The notes beneath the pieces are model-generated. The model saw nothing but the letters and a program-made list of their open reading frames with translations, did no database searches and was not told the origin of the DNA. The position numbers and the translations under genes are program-made. From an uncultured Mucilaginibacter sp. (GTDB lineage: Bacteria; Bacteroidota; Bacteroidia; Sphingobacteriales; Sphingobacteriaceae), in NCBI GenBank assembly GCA_913775265.1, contig CAJYJH010000010.1, positions 62,001 through 126,000 on the forward strand: DNA of 64,000 bases, given 5' to 3'. Of this stretch, positions 1 through 10,200 are shown one piece after another; position 1 is the first letter of the stretch, and each line of letters opens with the position of its first letter.

Positions 1-5
1 GCAGC

Positions 6-1973
6 TTAGATTTTTTCAAGCACAAGTACTACTTTATTAAAATCAGACGAAGAATTAATAATTTTACGAAACTGATCAAACTGTGTTAAAGGATAAAAGG
101 TATTTCGGTAATCCTCACTTATATTGATTGACAGCACGTTATCATTAAGCTTGTAATCAGATGTAAAGCCCATTGTCTGTGCACCGTTATCCTTGTATAC
201 TTGGTTTATTTTTAAGTCGTTAAGGTTTTTCACTATGTAGCCTTTAGGAATTAACATTTCTATCTTACGATCTTCAATATGCCCGTAATCAATATTGATG
301 GGAAACTGACGTTTTTTCTCCTGATACATTTCGACCTGCTGGCCAATAACCATTCCTACTTTTATTAATAATTTGTTACCTGCCCGCTCAATCAATTCTC
401 CCGATTTGGTTTTAATGTGCAGTGTTACCGGGCGATTACTAACTGCTTTTTCAAACTCAGGATCAATTACTTCAGAGAAAATTACATTTTCTGAACTCGA
501 AAGCATCTTAGCCATTTGTTTGATGATTTTTTGGCGAGTATCATCATTTGAAAAATTGTAAGCACTTCGTAAATCAACCGCTGCGTATCCGCTATAATGC
601 TGCTTGGCATCAATGCTTAACGAATCCATACTGCTATTCAGCTCTAGCCGGGTATCAATGTTATTGATAGATTGAGTATAATCTTCCAATTCAATATTGC
701 GTATTTCGGAAACGGCAGTTGTAATATTGCCCAAACTGGTGCGGCGAAAAAATAATCCATTGCTGCCGCCCCAGGTTGGTACAATCCAAGGGTATCGAAA
801 ATCGATACGGGTAGGTGCAATAAACTTGTTTAATGAAGGAAAGAAAAACAGCGCGTAGTCACAATTATTCCAGTTTTCGAATGTTCGGTCAATAGCCGTA
901 CGGCTTCTGTCAGCTGCTAATACATACTGATAGTTAACTCCAAGTGCTTGAAAAATTGCCGTGTAGAGTTTCATGAAGCCTACAGTACCTCCGGCCTTAT
1001 TTTTTACTACTGCTGCAATGGTGTTAGTTTCGGCATCACTTTGATCTTCATTATATGTGTATTTGCTTTTAATGTAATTTTCTACAGCCACGATTTTGGC
1101 AGGCTCATCTTTTAACTTTTCCCATCCGTTTTCGGCAGTGAGCGCTATAATGGAGCTATTTTCTTTCGGAGTGAAATCGGTATAAACACTATAAATACGA
1201 CGGGCCAATTCATTCCAGGTGAAAAGGCGTTCGCCTTTTCGGGCGGCATCATTATAGGCCAGCTTGTATTCAATCCGTTTTACATTGGCATCATAAAAGG
1301 CATACTTTTCTTCATCAACACCTTCGGTTTCCTTTTGCAGGCATTTAACAAAGCGCTTGCCGTTAATTACCGTATCAACCGGATTGAAACTAAAGTTGAA
1401 CGGCTTGATTTCAAAATGCAGCCGTTCAGGACAAACAATCTCAAATGTAGTCTCAAGTTGGGGTAGGTCTCCCTGCAATGCTTCACGTCCTGTAAAAGAT
1501 ACCGGGCGTTTAAAGGTATAAGTATATTCCACTTCGCAGCCTTTTTCAAGACCTTCCATAGCAAATATCTTATACAGATTTCCATCCTTCTCTTTAATCT
1601 CCTTTATATCATTTTGGTTAAGATTAAAGGTTTTGCCCTTTGGCAAAATAGTGCGTGCTTTGACATCAACAATGTCAGCTTTCTCGTTGAGGCCCAAGTA
1701 AATTTTGTTGAAGCGCTCAATAGACCGGTCATCGTTAATATGTATCAGTTTGTGCAAAGTATAATAAGCCAATACATCGCCCTTACCGTCGTCTACGTAT
1801 TCAATTCGGCGCCGGTCGGATAGTACAACAGCCGATTCTTTGCTGTATTTACTATTAATGGCACTTATTGCCGGGTTGGCAGCCCACGCTTCTGTTAAAA
1901 TAGTTGGTTTTTGGCTGTAAGTAAATTGAACCGTAGCAGCTAAAATTAATAGTGATAGTATAGGTTTCTTCAT
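6..1973 (-). CDS. DUF3857 / transglutaminase-like domain protein, secreted
   Basis: 655 aa ORF with N-terminal signal peptide; DUF3857-type N-terminal region and transglutaminase-like core (KAGGTVGFMKLYTAIFQALGVNYQYVLA). Confidence 0.8.
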   Translation of the reverse strand: MKKPILSLLILAATVQFTYSQKPTILTEAWAANPAISAINSKYSKESAVVLSDRRRIEYVDDGKGDVLAYYTLHKLIHINDDRSIERFNKIYLGLNEKADIVDVKARTILPKGKTFNLNQNDIKEIKEKDGNLYKIFAMEGLEKGCEVEYTYTFKRPVSFTGREALQGDLPQLETTFEIVCPERLHFEIKPFNFSFNPVDTVINGKRFVKCLQKETEGVDEEKYAFYDANVKRIEYKLAYNDAARKGERLFTWNELARRIYSVYTDFTPKENSSIIALTAENGWEKLKDEPAKIVAVENYIKSKYTYNEDQSDAETNTIAAVVKNKAGGTVGFMKLYTAIFQALGVNYQYVLAADRSRTAIDRTFENWNNCDYALFFFPSLNKFIAPTRIDFRYPWIVPTWGGSNGLFFRRTSLGNITTAVSEIRNIELEDYTQSINNIDTRLELNSSMDSLSIDAKQHYSGYAAVDLRSAYNFSNDDTRQKIIKQMAKMLSSSENVIFSEVIDPEFEKAVSNRPVTLHIKTKSGELIERAGNKLLIKVGMVIGQQVEMYQEKKRQFPINIDYGHIEDRKIEMLIPKGYIVKNLNDLKINQVYKDNGAQTMGFTSDYKLNDNVLSINISEDYRNTFYPLTQFDQFRKIINSSSDFNKVVLVLEKI

Positions 1974-1979
1974 ATCTGT

Positions 1980-3905
1980 TTATAGTTTGGAAAAGCTTAG
2001 CGTTTCTTTATACATAGCAAAAAGGTTATCGAGTGCCTTGTTCCAGGCGTCAAACTTATCAGCGGTTAACAGGAGATCATTGTTATCATACTCTTGTGTA
2101 AGAATAATCTTATTACCTTTTTGCTCATAGTTTATGCTAATACCACAGGCGCTATTGCGAAAGGTATTACCTTTAGGCAGATAGTTAATTTTGTAGCCTT
2201 TGGGTAACTCTAGAATAGTGACGTACTTTTTTATAAACTTAAAATCCTGCTCAATAGGTGTCGCGCGTTTGGGAAAATCTATTTTCTGGTTTTCAAAAAA
2301 TCGAAAAAGGTTTAAGTTGAGGTAATATTCATCGTCGATTTTTTTGCCGTAGCCAGGCAGGCTGAAATTGGCTTTTAACACAATTTGGTTATTATTAGCT
2401 GTACGGTCAATAAAAAAAGTATCTAACTTAAACCGGTTGGTTCCGCGCGAAAATTCATTTTTCATGTGCTCGTTCATGTCTTTTTCGCGCCAATACATTA
2501 ACTTACCGTAGGCTTCGGAGGCAAAGTAGCCCCGCAGTTCCTGCTTAATTTGCCCGTTAATACCATCAGGAGTAACTTGTACCCAGGTGGTATCAGCAAA
2601 AAGGTTTCTTTCTTTATCAGGTACGGGTACGGTTTCTACCTTATAAGTCTTATCGTTAATACCAATCATGGCTTCTTTGCCTTGAATGTGTGATGATGGC
2701 ATACCAAAAACGCAGGTTGGATCGGTACCATCCAAATATATGTACCTGCCATCTAACTGTATAGTACATATCATATGGTTGCTTACCAGTGGCAGGGGCG
2801 TTTGGCTAAATTTATAGGGCAAATGCCGGGTGCCAATCCAAGTATAATAAGCAGGGATACCTGCTAGGTTCATCATTTGCTTTAAAATACTTGACATATC
2901 TTTACAATCACCAAAACGGCGATTATAAACCAAAGCAGCGTCTCGTGGTACAAAGCCACCCATACCATCCTCAAAAGCTACATATTTAATATTATGCTGC
3001 ACCCACTTATATATATTTCGGGCTTTTTCTTCTGGAGTTTTAACTTGGGTAGTAATTGAGTCGGTAAGATGCTTTAAGCTCGGATCAATCATTGCATTGC
3101 CAGATTTAACATAGCTGAAGTTTAAATTGTAAAGATCATCGGCATTTGCCATATACGAGATGGTGTTACCTGATTTATCTTTATATTTCTCAATACAAAA
3201 CACAACGTGCGGTGAGTACCAGGCATAGCTGGGCGCATCATCATAATGCTGGTCGGCCGGACAGTGCTTGTAGACAAATGTGTATAAAGTACTTTTACGA
3301 CCTTTATTTACAGTAACTTTAATTTGCCCGGTATCTAACCCTAACTTGTAATACTTAAGTACTATATCATTGGCAACTGTTACCTGTAACTCGCTGTTTG
3401 CTACAGGTATGTAGCTGGTAAAATAATAAGGCGAAAGCAGGTGCGGATCTGTGTTATGCCAAGTTACATCAAGACTACCTACAGCACCCGCCTCAACAGC
3501 CGGAAAATTAAACGATGTTTCTTTAACATCATCATAAAACACAAAGCTTTGTTTACTTGTGCTGGTTTTAAAATTACTAACCCTAAGTGTTTTGCCATCG
3601 GCGCTACGTGTAAATGCATTGTACGATACAAGCTGATGAAAAGAGCTGTGTGAGAAACTATAACCGCTCATGTACGCTGCAGCATTTTGCGTTAAAAACG
3701 CTAGTTGTTGCGTTTCATGGCTCTCTACGCAGGGCTTGTCTTCTTTAAGCGTTATATCATAACTAAAAACCCTATTTAAAAAAACAGCTTTTTCATCAGG
3801 GTACTGCTTGCGTAAATCGTCTAAACTCTGAGCCGCTACTATTTGTGTTTGAGAAAACAGTGCTAACAGCGCTAAGCAAAATATATGGCCAATCTTATTT
3901 TTCAT
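1980..3905 (-). CDS. DUF3857 and transglutaminase-like domain protein, secreted
   Basis: 641 aa; signal peptide; transglutaminase-like core (RRFGDCKDMSSILKQMMNLAGIPAYYTWIGTR). Confidence 0.85.
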   Translation of the reverse strand: MKNKIGHIFCLALLALFSQTQIVAAQSLDDLRKQYPDEKAVFLNRVFSYDITLKEDKPCVESHETQQLAFLTQNAAAYMSGYSFSHSSFHQLVSYNAFTRSADGKTLRVSNFKTSTSKQSFVFYDDVKETSFNFPAVEAGAVGSLDVTWHNTDPHLLSPYYFTSYIPVANSELQVTVANDIVLKYYKLGLDTGQIKVTVNKGRKSTLYTFVYKHCPADQHYDDAPSYAWYSPHVVFCIEKYKDKSGNTISYMANADDLYNLNFSYVKSGNAMIDPSLKHLTDSITTQVKTPEEKARNIYKWVQHNIKYVAFEDGMGGFVPRDAALVYNRRFGDCKDMSSILKQMMNLAGIPAYYTWIGTRHLPYKFSQTPLPLVSNHMICTIQLDGRYIYLDGTDPTCVFGMPSSHIQGKEAMIGINDKTYKVETVPVPDKERNLFADTTWVQVTPDGINGQIKQELRGYFASEAYGKLMYWREKDMNEHMKNEFSRGTNRFKLDTFFIDRTANNNQIVLKANFSLPGYGKKIDDEYYLNLNLFRFFENQKIDFPKRATPIEQDFKFIKKYVTILELPKGYKINYLPKGNTFRNSACGISINYEQKGNKIILTQEYDNNDLLLTADKFDAWNKALDNLFAMYKETLSFSKL

Positions 3906-5868
3906 AAGTTACGGCAATAAGGTTCCCATATTGGTACATCATGGTTTTAATAAGCTGGCCGTTTTCATTGTAATATTTTGCTGCTCCATTGTTCAGCCCG
4001 TTTTCATAGTTGGCTTCTAACTTTAGCTTACCATTTTTGTGATATTCACGGGCCAAGCCGTTTAAATTATCATTAACATATGTAGATTCTGATTCTAATG
4101 TTCCGTCTTCAAAATATGATTTTGAGGGACCTTGATAGATATTAAACTCCACTATATCTTCTGATCTTTTTTGCCCGTTAGCATAATACAAAACATCGCG
4201 CCCGTTTTTTATTCCGCCAGTAAAAGTGCACTCGCGCGAAGGCTTTCCATTGGCGAAAAAACTTTTTAAGGTACCATTAGCCGGAGCAATAGTCACATCC
4301 TTTAAGGGTCTACCATCAGACCCATTATAAGTATATGCTCTGGCGAGTCCTTCTTCATACATTATTTGATAAGCTAATTCGCCTTTGGTGTCGTATTTTT
4401 GGGCTACTCCATCTAATTCATCATCTTTATAAGAAGATAAATAATCTTTAGTACCGTTTGCAAAATAAGAGGTGCGGTTACCATTAGCATTATCCTGCAG
4501 ATAGTTAGCGTCAGTTAGCAGCTTCCCATCTTCATTATAATATTTCCATAAGCCTGTTTTATTGCCAAAATTATATTGCCCTTCGCTGTGTTTGGTGCCT
4601 CCGTGATAGTACCTGATATAGGTACTGTCTAACAAACCTTTATTGTGGTAGTATATCGATTCAGGCGTCCCGTCAAAGTAGTAAGTTTTATAAGCGCCGT
4701 CAAACTCGCCGTTTTTATACCATGTTTGAGCCATTACTTTACCGTTGGGATACAATAGGGTGTACTTGCCCGAACATTTAGGAAAAGAATCGACAGCTAT
4801 TGTCTTTCCTAAATTATCATACTGTGTTAATTTTTCAAGCCAAGCGCGGTTATACTTATGCTCAGATACTTTCTTACCATCTTGGTTAAAGTCTTCACGA
4901 TAACCATGAAAATCGCCATCCAGGTAGTTATATATGGCGGATAGCTTTCCCCTCTCGTTATAAAAAGTCCACTCGCCCTCGCTTTTATCATTTTTCATCC
5001 AACCTTCCGATTCAAGTTGGCCATTCATATAATAACTGGTATAATACCCATCCGTTTCGCCGTTTACCTGTGTTGACTCTGATTTTTTTTTCCCGTTTTG
5101 ATAATAGAACACCAGCGGGCCATTCAGTGCGTTTTCTTTATAGGTGGCAATCTCTTTTACTTTGCCAGTTGAGTAAAAGATAGTGTCGGGGCCATTCAGT
5201 TTGCCGGCCGCATCGTAGTTCATATGTGCCTGTTTATACCCCTGCGTATTATAGGCTATCAAAGAGCTGCCCCCTGATTTGGCTTGTAATGTACTCAGTG
5301 TATTACCCTGTTGATCAAAATATGTAGCCGTTTTTAATATCCCATTATTATACATGCGTTTACTAAGTACTTTGCCATTTTTATAGTACTCCAACGACTC
5401 GCCATTGATCTGACCTTTAACTGCACCATAAACGGCTGATAATTGCCCGTTACTAAAATATTCTTCATGCTTGCCGTTTTCCAGCCCGGTAATAAAAGAT
5501 ATTTTCTGCCTGATTTTTCCGTTTTCATAGTAGTAGTTCCAAGCACCTTCTTCTTTATCTTTTACAAACAGACCTTCGGTTTTCAATGTGCCATTGTCAA
5601 AGTATAATTTGTACGGCCCATCCAATTTACCGTTTACCTGCACGGATGTTTCTTTAAGTTTGCCATTTTTGTAATACTCTTTTATTATACCATTAACTAC
5701 ACCGTTTATATAGTGGGTTACTGATAAGGGCGCCCCAGTAGAGTAATATTTTTTCTCCTCCCCATCCTTCTTATCTTGCTTGTAATTAGTGGCAAATTTA
5801 ATGGCACCTCCGTAATAGTAGCCGGTAGATACGCCATTGAGTTGCCCGTTTGCGTAATTTTCGAGCAA
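3895..5868 (-). CDS. MORN_2 repeat (YwqK-like) array; 3' part of a frameshifted TPR-MORN gene
   Basis: About 27 YYxNGK-type repeats by eye; the ORF opens at a TTG in mid-repeat and continues the repeat pattern of the upstream ORF in another frame. Confidence 0.75.
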   Translation of the reverse strand: MLENYANGQLNGVSTGYYYGGAIKFATNYKQDKKDGEEKKYYSTGAPLSVTHYINGVVNGIIKEYYKNGKLKETSVQVNGKLDGPYKLYFDNGTLKTEGLFVKDKEEGAWNYYYENGKIRQKISFITGLENGKHEEYFSNGQLSAVYGAVKGQINGESLEYYKNGKVLSKRMYNNGILKTATYFDQQGNTLSTLQAKSGGSSLIAYNTQGYKQAHMNYDAAGKLNGPDTIFYSTGKVKEIATYKENALNGPLVFYYQNGKKKSESTQVNGETDGYYTSYYMNGQLESEGWMKNDKSEGEWTFYNERGKLSAIYNYLDGDFHGYREDFNQDGKKVSEHKYNRAWLEKLTQYDNLGKTIAVDSFPKCSGKYTLLYPNGKVMAQTWYKNGEFDGAYKTYYFDGTPESIYYHNKGLLDSTYIRYYHGGTKHSEGQYNFGNKTGLWKYYNEDGKLLTDANYLQDNANGNRTSYFANGTKDYLSSYKDDELDGVAQKYDTKGELAYQIMYEEGLARAYTYNGSDGRPLKDVTIAPANGTLKSFFANGKPSRECTFTGGIKNGRDVLYYANGQKRSEDIVEFNIYQGPSKSYFEDGTLESESTYVNDNLNGLAREYHKNGKLKLEANYENGLNNGAAKYYNENGQLIKTMMYQYGNLIAVTYEK

Positions 5869-7202
5869 TGATTGATTACCGTTATTATAATATAATAAGT
5901 CTCCTGCAGTCCGTCAACTTTGCCATTCACATAGTGTTCTTTCGACTTTATTTTGCCATCATGAAAATACCAAAGCCAGTTACCTGTGCGTTGCCCCAAG
6001 ACATCATATTTACCTATGCTTTTGCGGTTTCCTGCTGAGTAACACCCTTGCCAGGTACCGGTTAAATTTTTACCATTGTTAATGAGCTTGCCTTTACCCA
6101 ACAGTTCACCATTTTCAAAGATATATCTTTGTGTTACGGTATCACGACGTTTAAAATTCAATTCGCGGGTCGCTCTAATGTTGTTGAAATAATTACCGGC
6201 ATCCTCCGCAAAAATGTCTAGCTGCTTTTTGTTCTTTTTCACATAAGATTCGATGGCCGGAATCTGTACGTTTGAAAACATGTGAAAAACAAGCACTTCA
6301 AACTTACCATCATTATATACCTTTTTAAAATAAGGCAAATAGTATTGTACCCAAAAATCGCTGTCGGTTTCCGTATACTGAAGCTTCTCAATTAAAGCCT
6401 GCATCTGACGACTAATAGGATCGTCTAAACTAATAGTTGGTTTATAAGCTTTATCCAAAGCGATTTTTGAAAACAATACATCTTCAGCATCCTGGTAAAG
6501 CATGTTCGGATATATTTTGCGGTTGTTTTTATAGGCCAATACTTCATCAGTACTAATAGATAACTGCTGAAGCATATTTATAGCCTTGCCAGCATACTTG
6601 CCTTTCGGTGAGAATAAAAGGTATGACATAAAGCTAACAAACCCTGGAACCATTTTACCCTGCCAAACGGCCGCCAACCCCAATTGATAGTGGGCACTGT
6701 ACATATAAGGATTTATCAGCAACGTTTTTTGAAAGCAAGCTTCGGCCTCAGCGTAATTTTTTACAGTTAAGTAAGCAATGCCTTTATTAAAATACAATAA
6801 AGAGTAAGCCGGATATTTATTAATTGCGGTATTAAAAAGCTGGATAGCTTCATCATGCTTACCCATATCAACCAGGGTATTGGCATAGGTATTATAAATC
6901 TGCGGCTCGTATTCGCGGTCTTCTTTTAAGCGAAGGGCTTCCTGACAGTAACCCACTGCTTTGTTGTATTGGCTATCAGCTTCACAAACAATGGCTTTTT
7001 CATATAATGCCCACACATAATTTGTGTCGCTCCGGCTTACTTTATTTAATAAAGTAAGGGATTCGTTTAATTTTCCGGAGTCGCATAAGGCTATACTTTC
7101 TTTAATTAGAGCGCCAGAATTAATAAGTTGCGCTTTTTGAGCAAACGAGATTTGAGCAATACCTAATATTGCTACCAATAGTAAATATTTAAGGGGGTTC
7201 AT
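5718..7202 (-). CDS. TPR-repeat protein running into MORN repeats; 5' part of the frameshifted TPR-MORN gene
   Basis: Signal peptide, TPR motifs (AEACFQKTLLINPYMYSAHYQLGLAAVWQGK), then MORN repeats (GKIKSKEHYVNGKVDGLQETYY); non-homologous out-of-frame tail after about 5890. Confidence 0.75.
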   Translation of the reverse strand: MNPLKYLLLVAILGIAQISFAQKAQLINSGALIKESIALCDSGKLNESLTLLNKVSRSDTNYVWALYEKAIVCEADSQYNKAVGYCQEALRLKEDREYEPQIYNTYANTLVDMGKHDEAIQLFNTAINKYPAYSLLYFNKGIAYLTVKNYAEAEACFQKTLLINPYMYSAHYQLGLAAVWQGKMVPGFVSFMSYLLFSPKGKYAGKAINMLQQLSISTDEVLAYKNNRKIYPNMLYQDAEDVLFSKIALDKAYKPTISLDDPISRQMQALIEKLQYTETDSDFWVQYYLPYFKKVYNDGKFEVLVFHMFSNVQIPAIESYVKKNKKQLDIFAEDAGNYFNNIRATRELNFKRRDTVTQRYIFENGELLGKGKLINNGKNLTGTWQGCYSAGNRKSIGKYDVLGQRTGNWLWYFHDGKIKSKEHYVNGKVDGLQETYYIIITVINHCSKITQTGNSMAYLPATITEVPLNLPLITSKIRRMGRRKNITLLGRPYQ

Positions 7203-7691
7203 AACAAATTGTGGCAGGTAAAGGCCGTGGTTAAATTAAATAATCTTTATTGATTATAAAAGCACCCTTTAAGCTTGCACAAGAATTGTTTTAAAAAAAT
7301 AAATATTTTTTCATCTTGCGCAATAATCAAAAAGGCACTGATCACAACTACAATAATATTAAACGCTTTAAATATCCATTTTTACGATGGTTTTTGATTT
7401 TTGTTATGATAGTAACTGTCAACACTTAAACTTTTTAACCACCAATACTGATAATTTCGCAATTCTGGGACAGCAAGACGTAAGTATTAATTACGGACCA
7501 TACTATCGGCAGTTTACTCGATAATCATTTATTATTAAAATACCAGATGTCTGCTGGTTAGATTGCAAGAGAATTATATTGCACTCAGCTACAAACACCT
7601 GTATAAATGGCATATCTGCAGCAGTAGTAAAATAATAACTTACCAATTATAATAGTACTTTTAAAACCGGTATAATACAACCTTAAGTTTA

Positions 7692-9185
7692 TTAAACTTG
7701 AGCCAATAAGTCACTATCATTGATATTTGTTGATGAGGTTACTTTACTCACATGATATTGCATTACTGTGCTGACCAGCAACCCCGAAAAAAACCAGTTA
7801 AGATAAGACACATAGGATGATGATTCTACTTCGGAAGTAAATAATGAGATCAGAATTCCTATTTTCATGAGCAATACTGTCAGGCAAAGTTTTCTCTCTT
7901 TTCCCTTAAGTATCTGCAACCAGCCTACGCTTTTTTTAATGAACATGATGTAAATAGAAATGTAAAGCAATAAGGCAACAACACCAACCTGTACCCCGAT
8001 AATGATAAACTGGTTCTCGCCGCCGATAGTTTCCCCTATAGAGCCTGCTACGCGGCCGGATGACCCTAAACCCAAACCCAGAGGGTGGCTTACCATGGCC
8101 ATAATACCAATTACCCATTGTATAACGTGCCCCGCGCTGGATGGATCGCTAAAATCAATAGTGTTCATTAGTACTTCTGTCAACCCTTTTTTCGACGCAC
8201 TAATGCCCAAAAACAAATAAGCAACGTATAATGCTCCTAATAAAACAAAAGCATGTATGGCGTGTACAATTTTCTTCTTTTTAGTAACCAATGCATATAC
8301 ATAAATTACCAGTCCGTAACTAGCCAACGGCGCTCTCGATATGGCAAATATGATAGCTAAAAGAGTAGCCCCTAGTGCTGCCAACCCCCACTCGTTAATT
8401 CGAAATCTGTTTCGATCATCTGTAAACAACCCCAAAATAGTAGCTAAGGCAAAAACTGTTGCAGTGGCGAACTCGAGCGGACTAGTAAAAAAACTGGCAT
8501 GCCGCGGCCTACCACCGTCCGACTCAAAAGTCCAGTTTAGACGAAAGTTACCCTCAGGTTCGAAATTAAAAAAGTAATAGCTGTAATCTGCATATCCGGT
8601 AAAAGTTTGCAGATGCGCACCTACTATCAATTCGCCAGTTAAAACAATACCGGCAGCAATGGCTAATATAACAAGGTAATTGAAATACTGACTGACATAA
8701 ACCTCCTTAATATCAGTGAGCCGTGCGGTAAAATAAACCACCAGATAGAATGAGTGACTTTTTAGTGCCACCAGTTTTTCGCCGAATGACTGTGCCCCTA
8801 TCGGTAAAACGGCATAAGAACATAGGTAGCCGAAATAAATGAGAATTAAGTAATCTATTAAGTGTAAGCGTGGACGGCTTTTTAACCTGAAAACATTAGT
8901 AATGAAAGCTAAAACAATCAGCAGCTCTTTAAATACCTGAAAGGCAGGAATTACCTTTGCTAAACCTAACATAAACGCCACAGACATGGCTGTGTAATAC
9001 AGCGACAACCCGAAAATAATAAAGGTAAGTACACTTGCTGTTTTACCGATAATAACCCCCCTTAAAGAGATGACAAACGACACCAAATAAACGAGCAAGA
9101 AAACAAACATTTTCAAATATACATATTTTGAAATGGCACTATAACTGATAGAAAACGTAGTACGTCTGACGCAAATGCTAAACAA
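7692..9185 (-). CDS. O-antigen ligase/polymerase-like multi-pass membrane protein
   Basis: 497 aa, many TM segments, Wzy/WaaL-like pattern (GGRPRHASFFTSPLEFATATVFALATILGLF); the true start may be the internal Met near 9110. Confidence 0.65.
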   Translation of the reverse strand: MFSICVRRTTFSISYSAISKYVYLKMFVFLLVYLVSFVISLRGVIIGKTASVLTFIIFGLSLYYTAMSVAFMLGLAKVIPAFQVFKELLIVLAFITNVFRLKSRPRLHLIDYLILIYFGYLCSYAVLPIGAQSFGEKLVALKSHSFYLVVYFTARLTDIKEVYVSQYFNYLVILAIAAGIVLTGELIVGAHLQTFTGYADYSYYFFNFEPEGNFRLNWTFESDGGRPRHASFFTSPLEFATATVFALATILGLFTDDRNRFRINEWGLAALGATLLAIIFAISRAPLASYGLVIYVYALVTKKKKIVHAIHAFVLLGALYVAYLFLGISASKKGLTEVLMNTIDFSDPSSAGHVIQWVIGIMAMVSHPLGLGLGSSGRVAGSIGETIGGENQFIIIGVQVGVVALLLYISIYIMFIKKSVGWLQILKGKERKLCLTVLLMKIGILISLFTSEVESSSYVSYLNWFFSGLLVSTVMQYHVSKVTSSTNINDSDLLAQV

Positions 9186-9369
9186 TTAACTCCACTATTA
9201 TAGAGTAACCAAACAACAGTTATTAAAAACATTAAACAGTATTAATGATTAAAGGACAAGTGCACAATAATAAGCATTGCCTTGGCTGACCACTAATTGA
9301 GATACACTTGATGGCACGAAACCTGTGGCATAGAACAATTTTTTTGAACACGATAATTAAATGTTATAG

Positions 9370-10098
9370 ATGAAAGATATGAACAGACCAAAAGTTATTT
9401 GCCATATGCTAACTACCTTAGATGGCAAAATTATTACCGAGCATTGGCGCAACGAGCCTTGGGGAAACGACTATGACAGCCTTTTTGAAAAATATCATAA
9501 AACTTTTAACGCAGAAGCCTGGATACTAGGCCGAGTTTCGTTAGAAAAAGATTTTTCGGGCGGTTTGCAGCCTGAACCTATTGAACCGGAGCAGCCTATA
9601 AAACGCGAACCATTTATTGGTGATCCGGATGCCAAATCATTTGCTATTGCGGTAGACAGACACGGCAAATTAGGATGGGACAGCAATGAAATCGACGGCG
9701 ATCATATAGTAGAATTACTTACCGAACAAGTAAGCGATGCTTACTTGAATTATTTGCAAAAGCGCAAAATCTCCTACTTATTTGCAGGCAACGAAGAGCT
9801 TGACTTCAAAATAGCTTTAGAGCAGTTAGCAAATCTGTTCCCTATCAAAACCCTGATGCTGGAAGGCGGTGGCCATTTAAACGGATCGTTCTTAAACGAA
9901 GGAATGATTGATGAATTGAGCCTGTTACTGATTCCGGTTGCTGACGGTACGGCACAAACTACCAGTTTGTTTGAGGTTAATAAAAATCAGTTAAAAAACC
10001 CGGCCTCGTTATTTAAACTGAAGGATGTTAAACAGGTTGAAGCGGGTACACTATGGATGAGATACAGCATTCAAAAAACGAAAAATGCTAACGGTTAA
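9370..10098 (+). CDS. RibD C-terminal domain / dihydrofolate reductase-like protein
   Basis: MNRPKVICHMLTTLDGKI start and LMLEGGGHLNGSFLNEGMIDELSLLLIP motif. Confidence 0.85.
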   Translation: MKDMNRPKVICHMLTTLDGKIITEHWRNEPWGNDYDSLFEKYHKTFNAEAWILGRVSLEKDFSGGLQPEPIEPEQPIKREPFIGDPDAKSFAIAVDRHGKLGWDSNEIDGDHIVELLTEQVSDAYLNYLQKRKISYLFAGNEELDFKIALEQLANLFPIKTLMLEGGGHLNGSFLNEGMIDELSLLLIPVADGTAQTTSLFEVNKNQLKNPASLFKLKDVKQVEAGTLWMRYSIQKTKNANG

Positions 10099-10109
10099 AC
10101 CGTTAGCAT
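10085..10109 (-). terminator. Candidate intrinsic terminator for the minus-strand GH gene cluster
   Basis: Perfect 12-bp arms ATGCTAACGGTT/AACCGTTAGCAT around one base; read on the minus strand it is followed by TTTTTCGTTTTTT. Confidence 0.6.
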
Positions 10110-10200
10110 CAAAGAGATTGTTATGCAGAAACTCAAGTGAAGTATAAACATTAAGTGGAAATCAGTAAATGGTTATATCATAATTATTAAATCAAGCATA

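Noticed and set aside
5878-5903. Programmed ribosomal frameshift in the MORN gene
   Set aside because: No classical slippery heptamer or downstream structure that I can recognise; a simple indel in an AT-rich run explains it better
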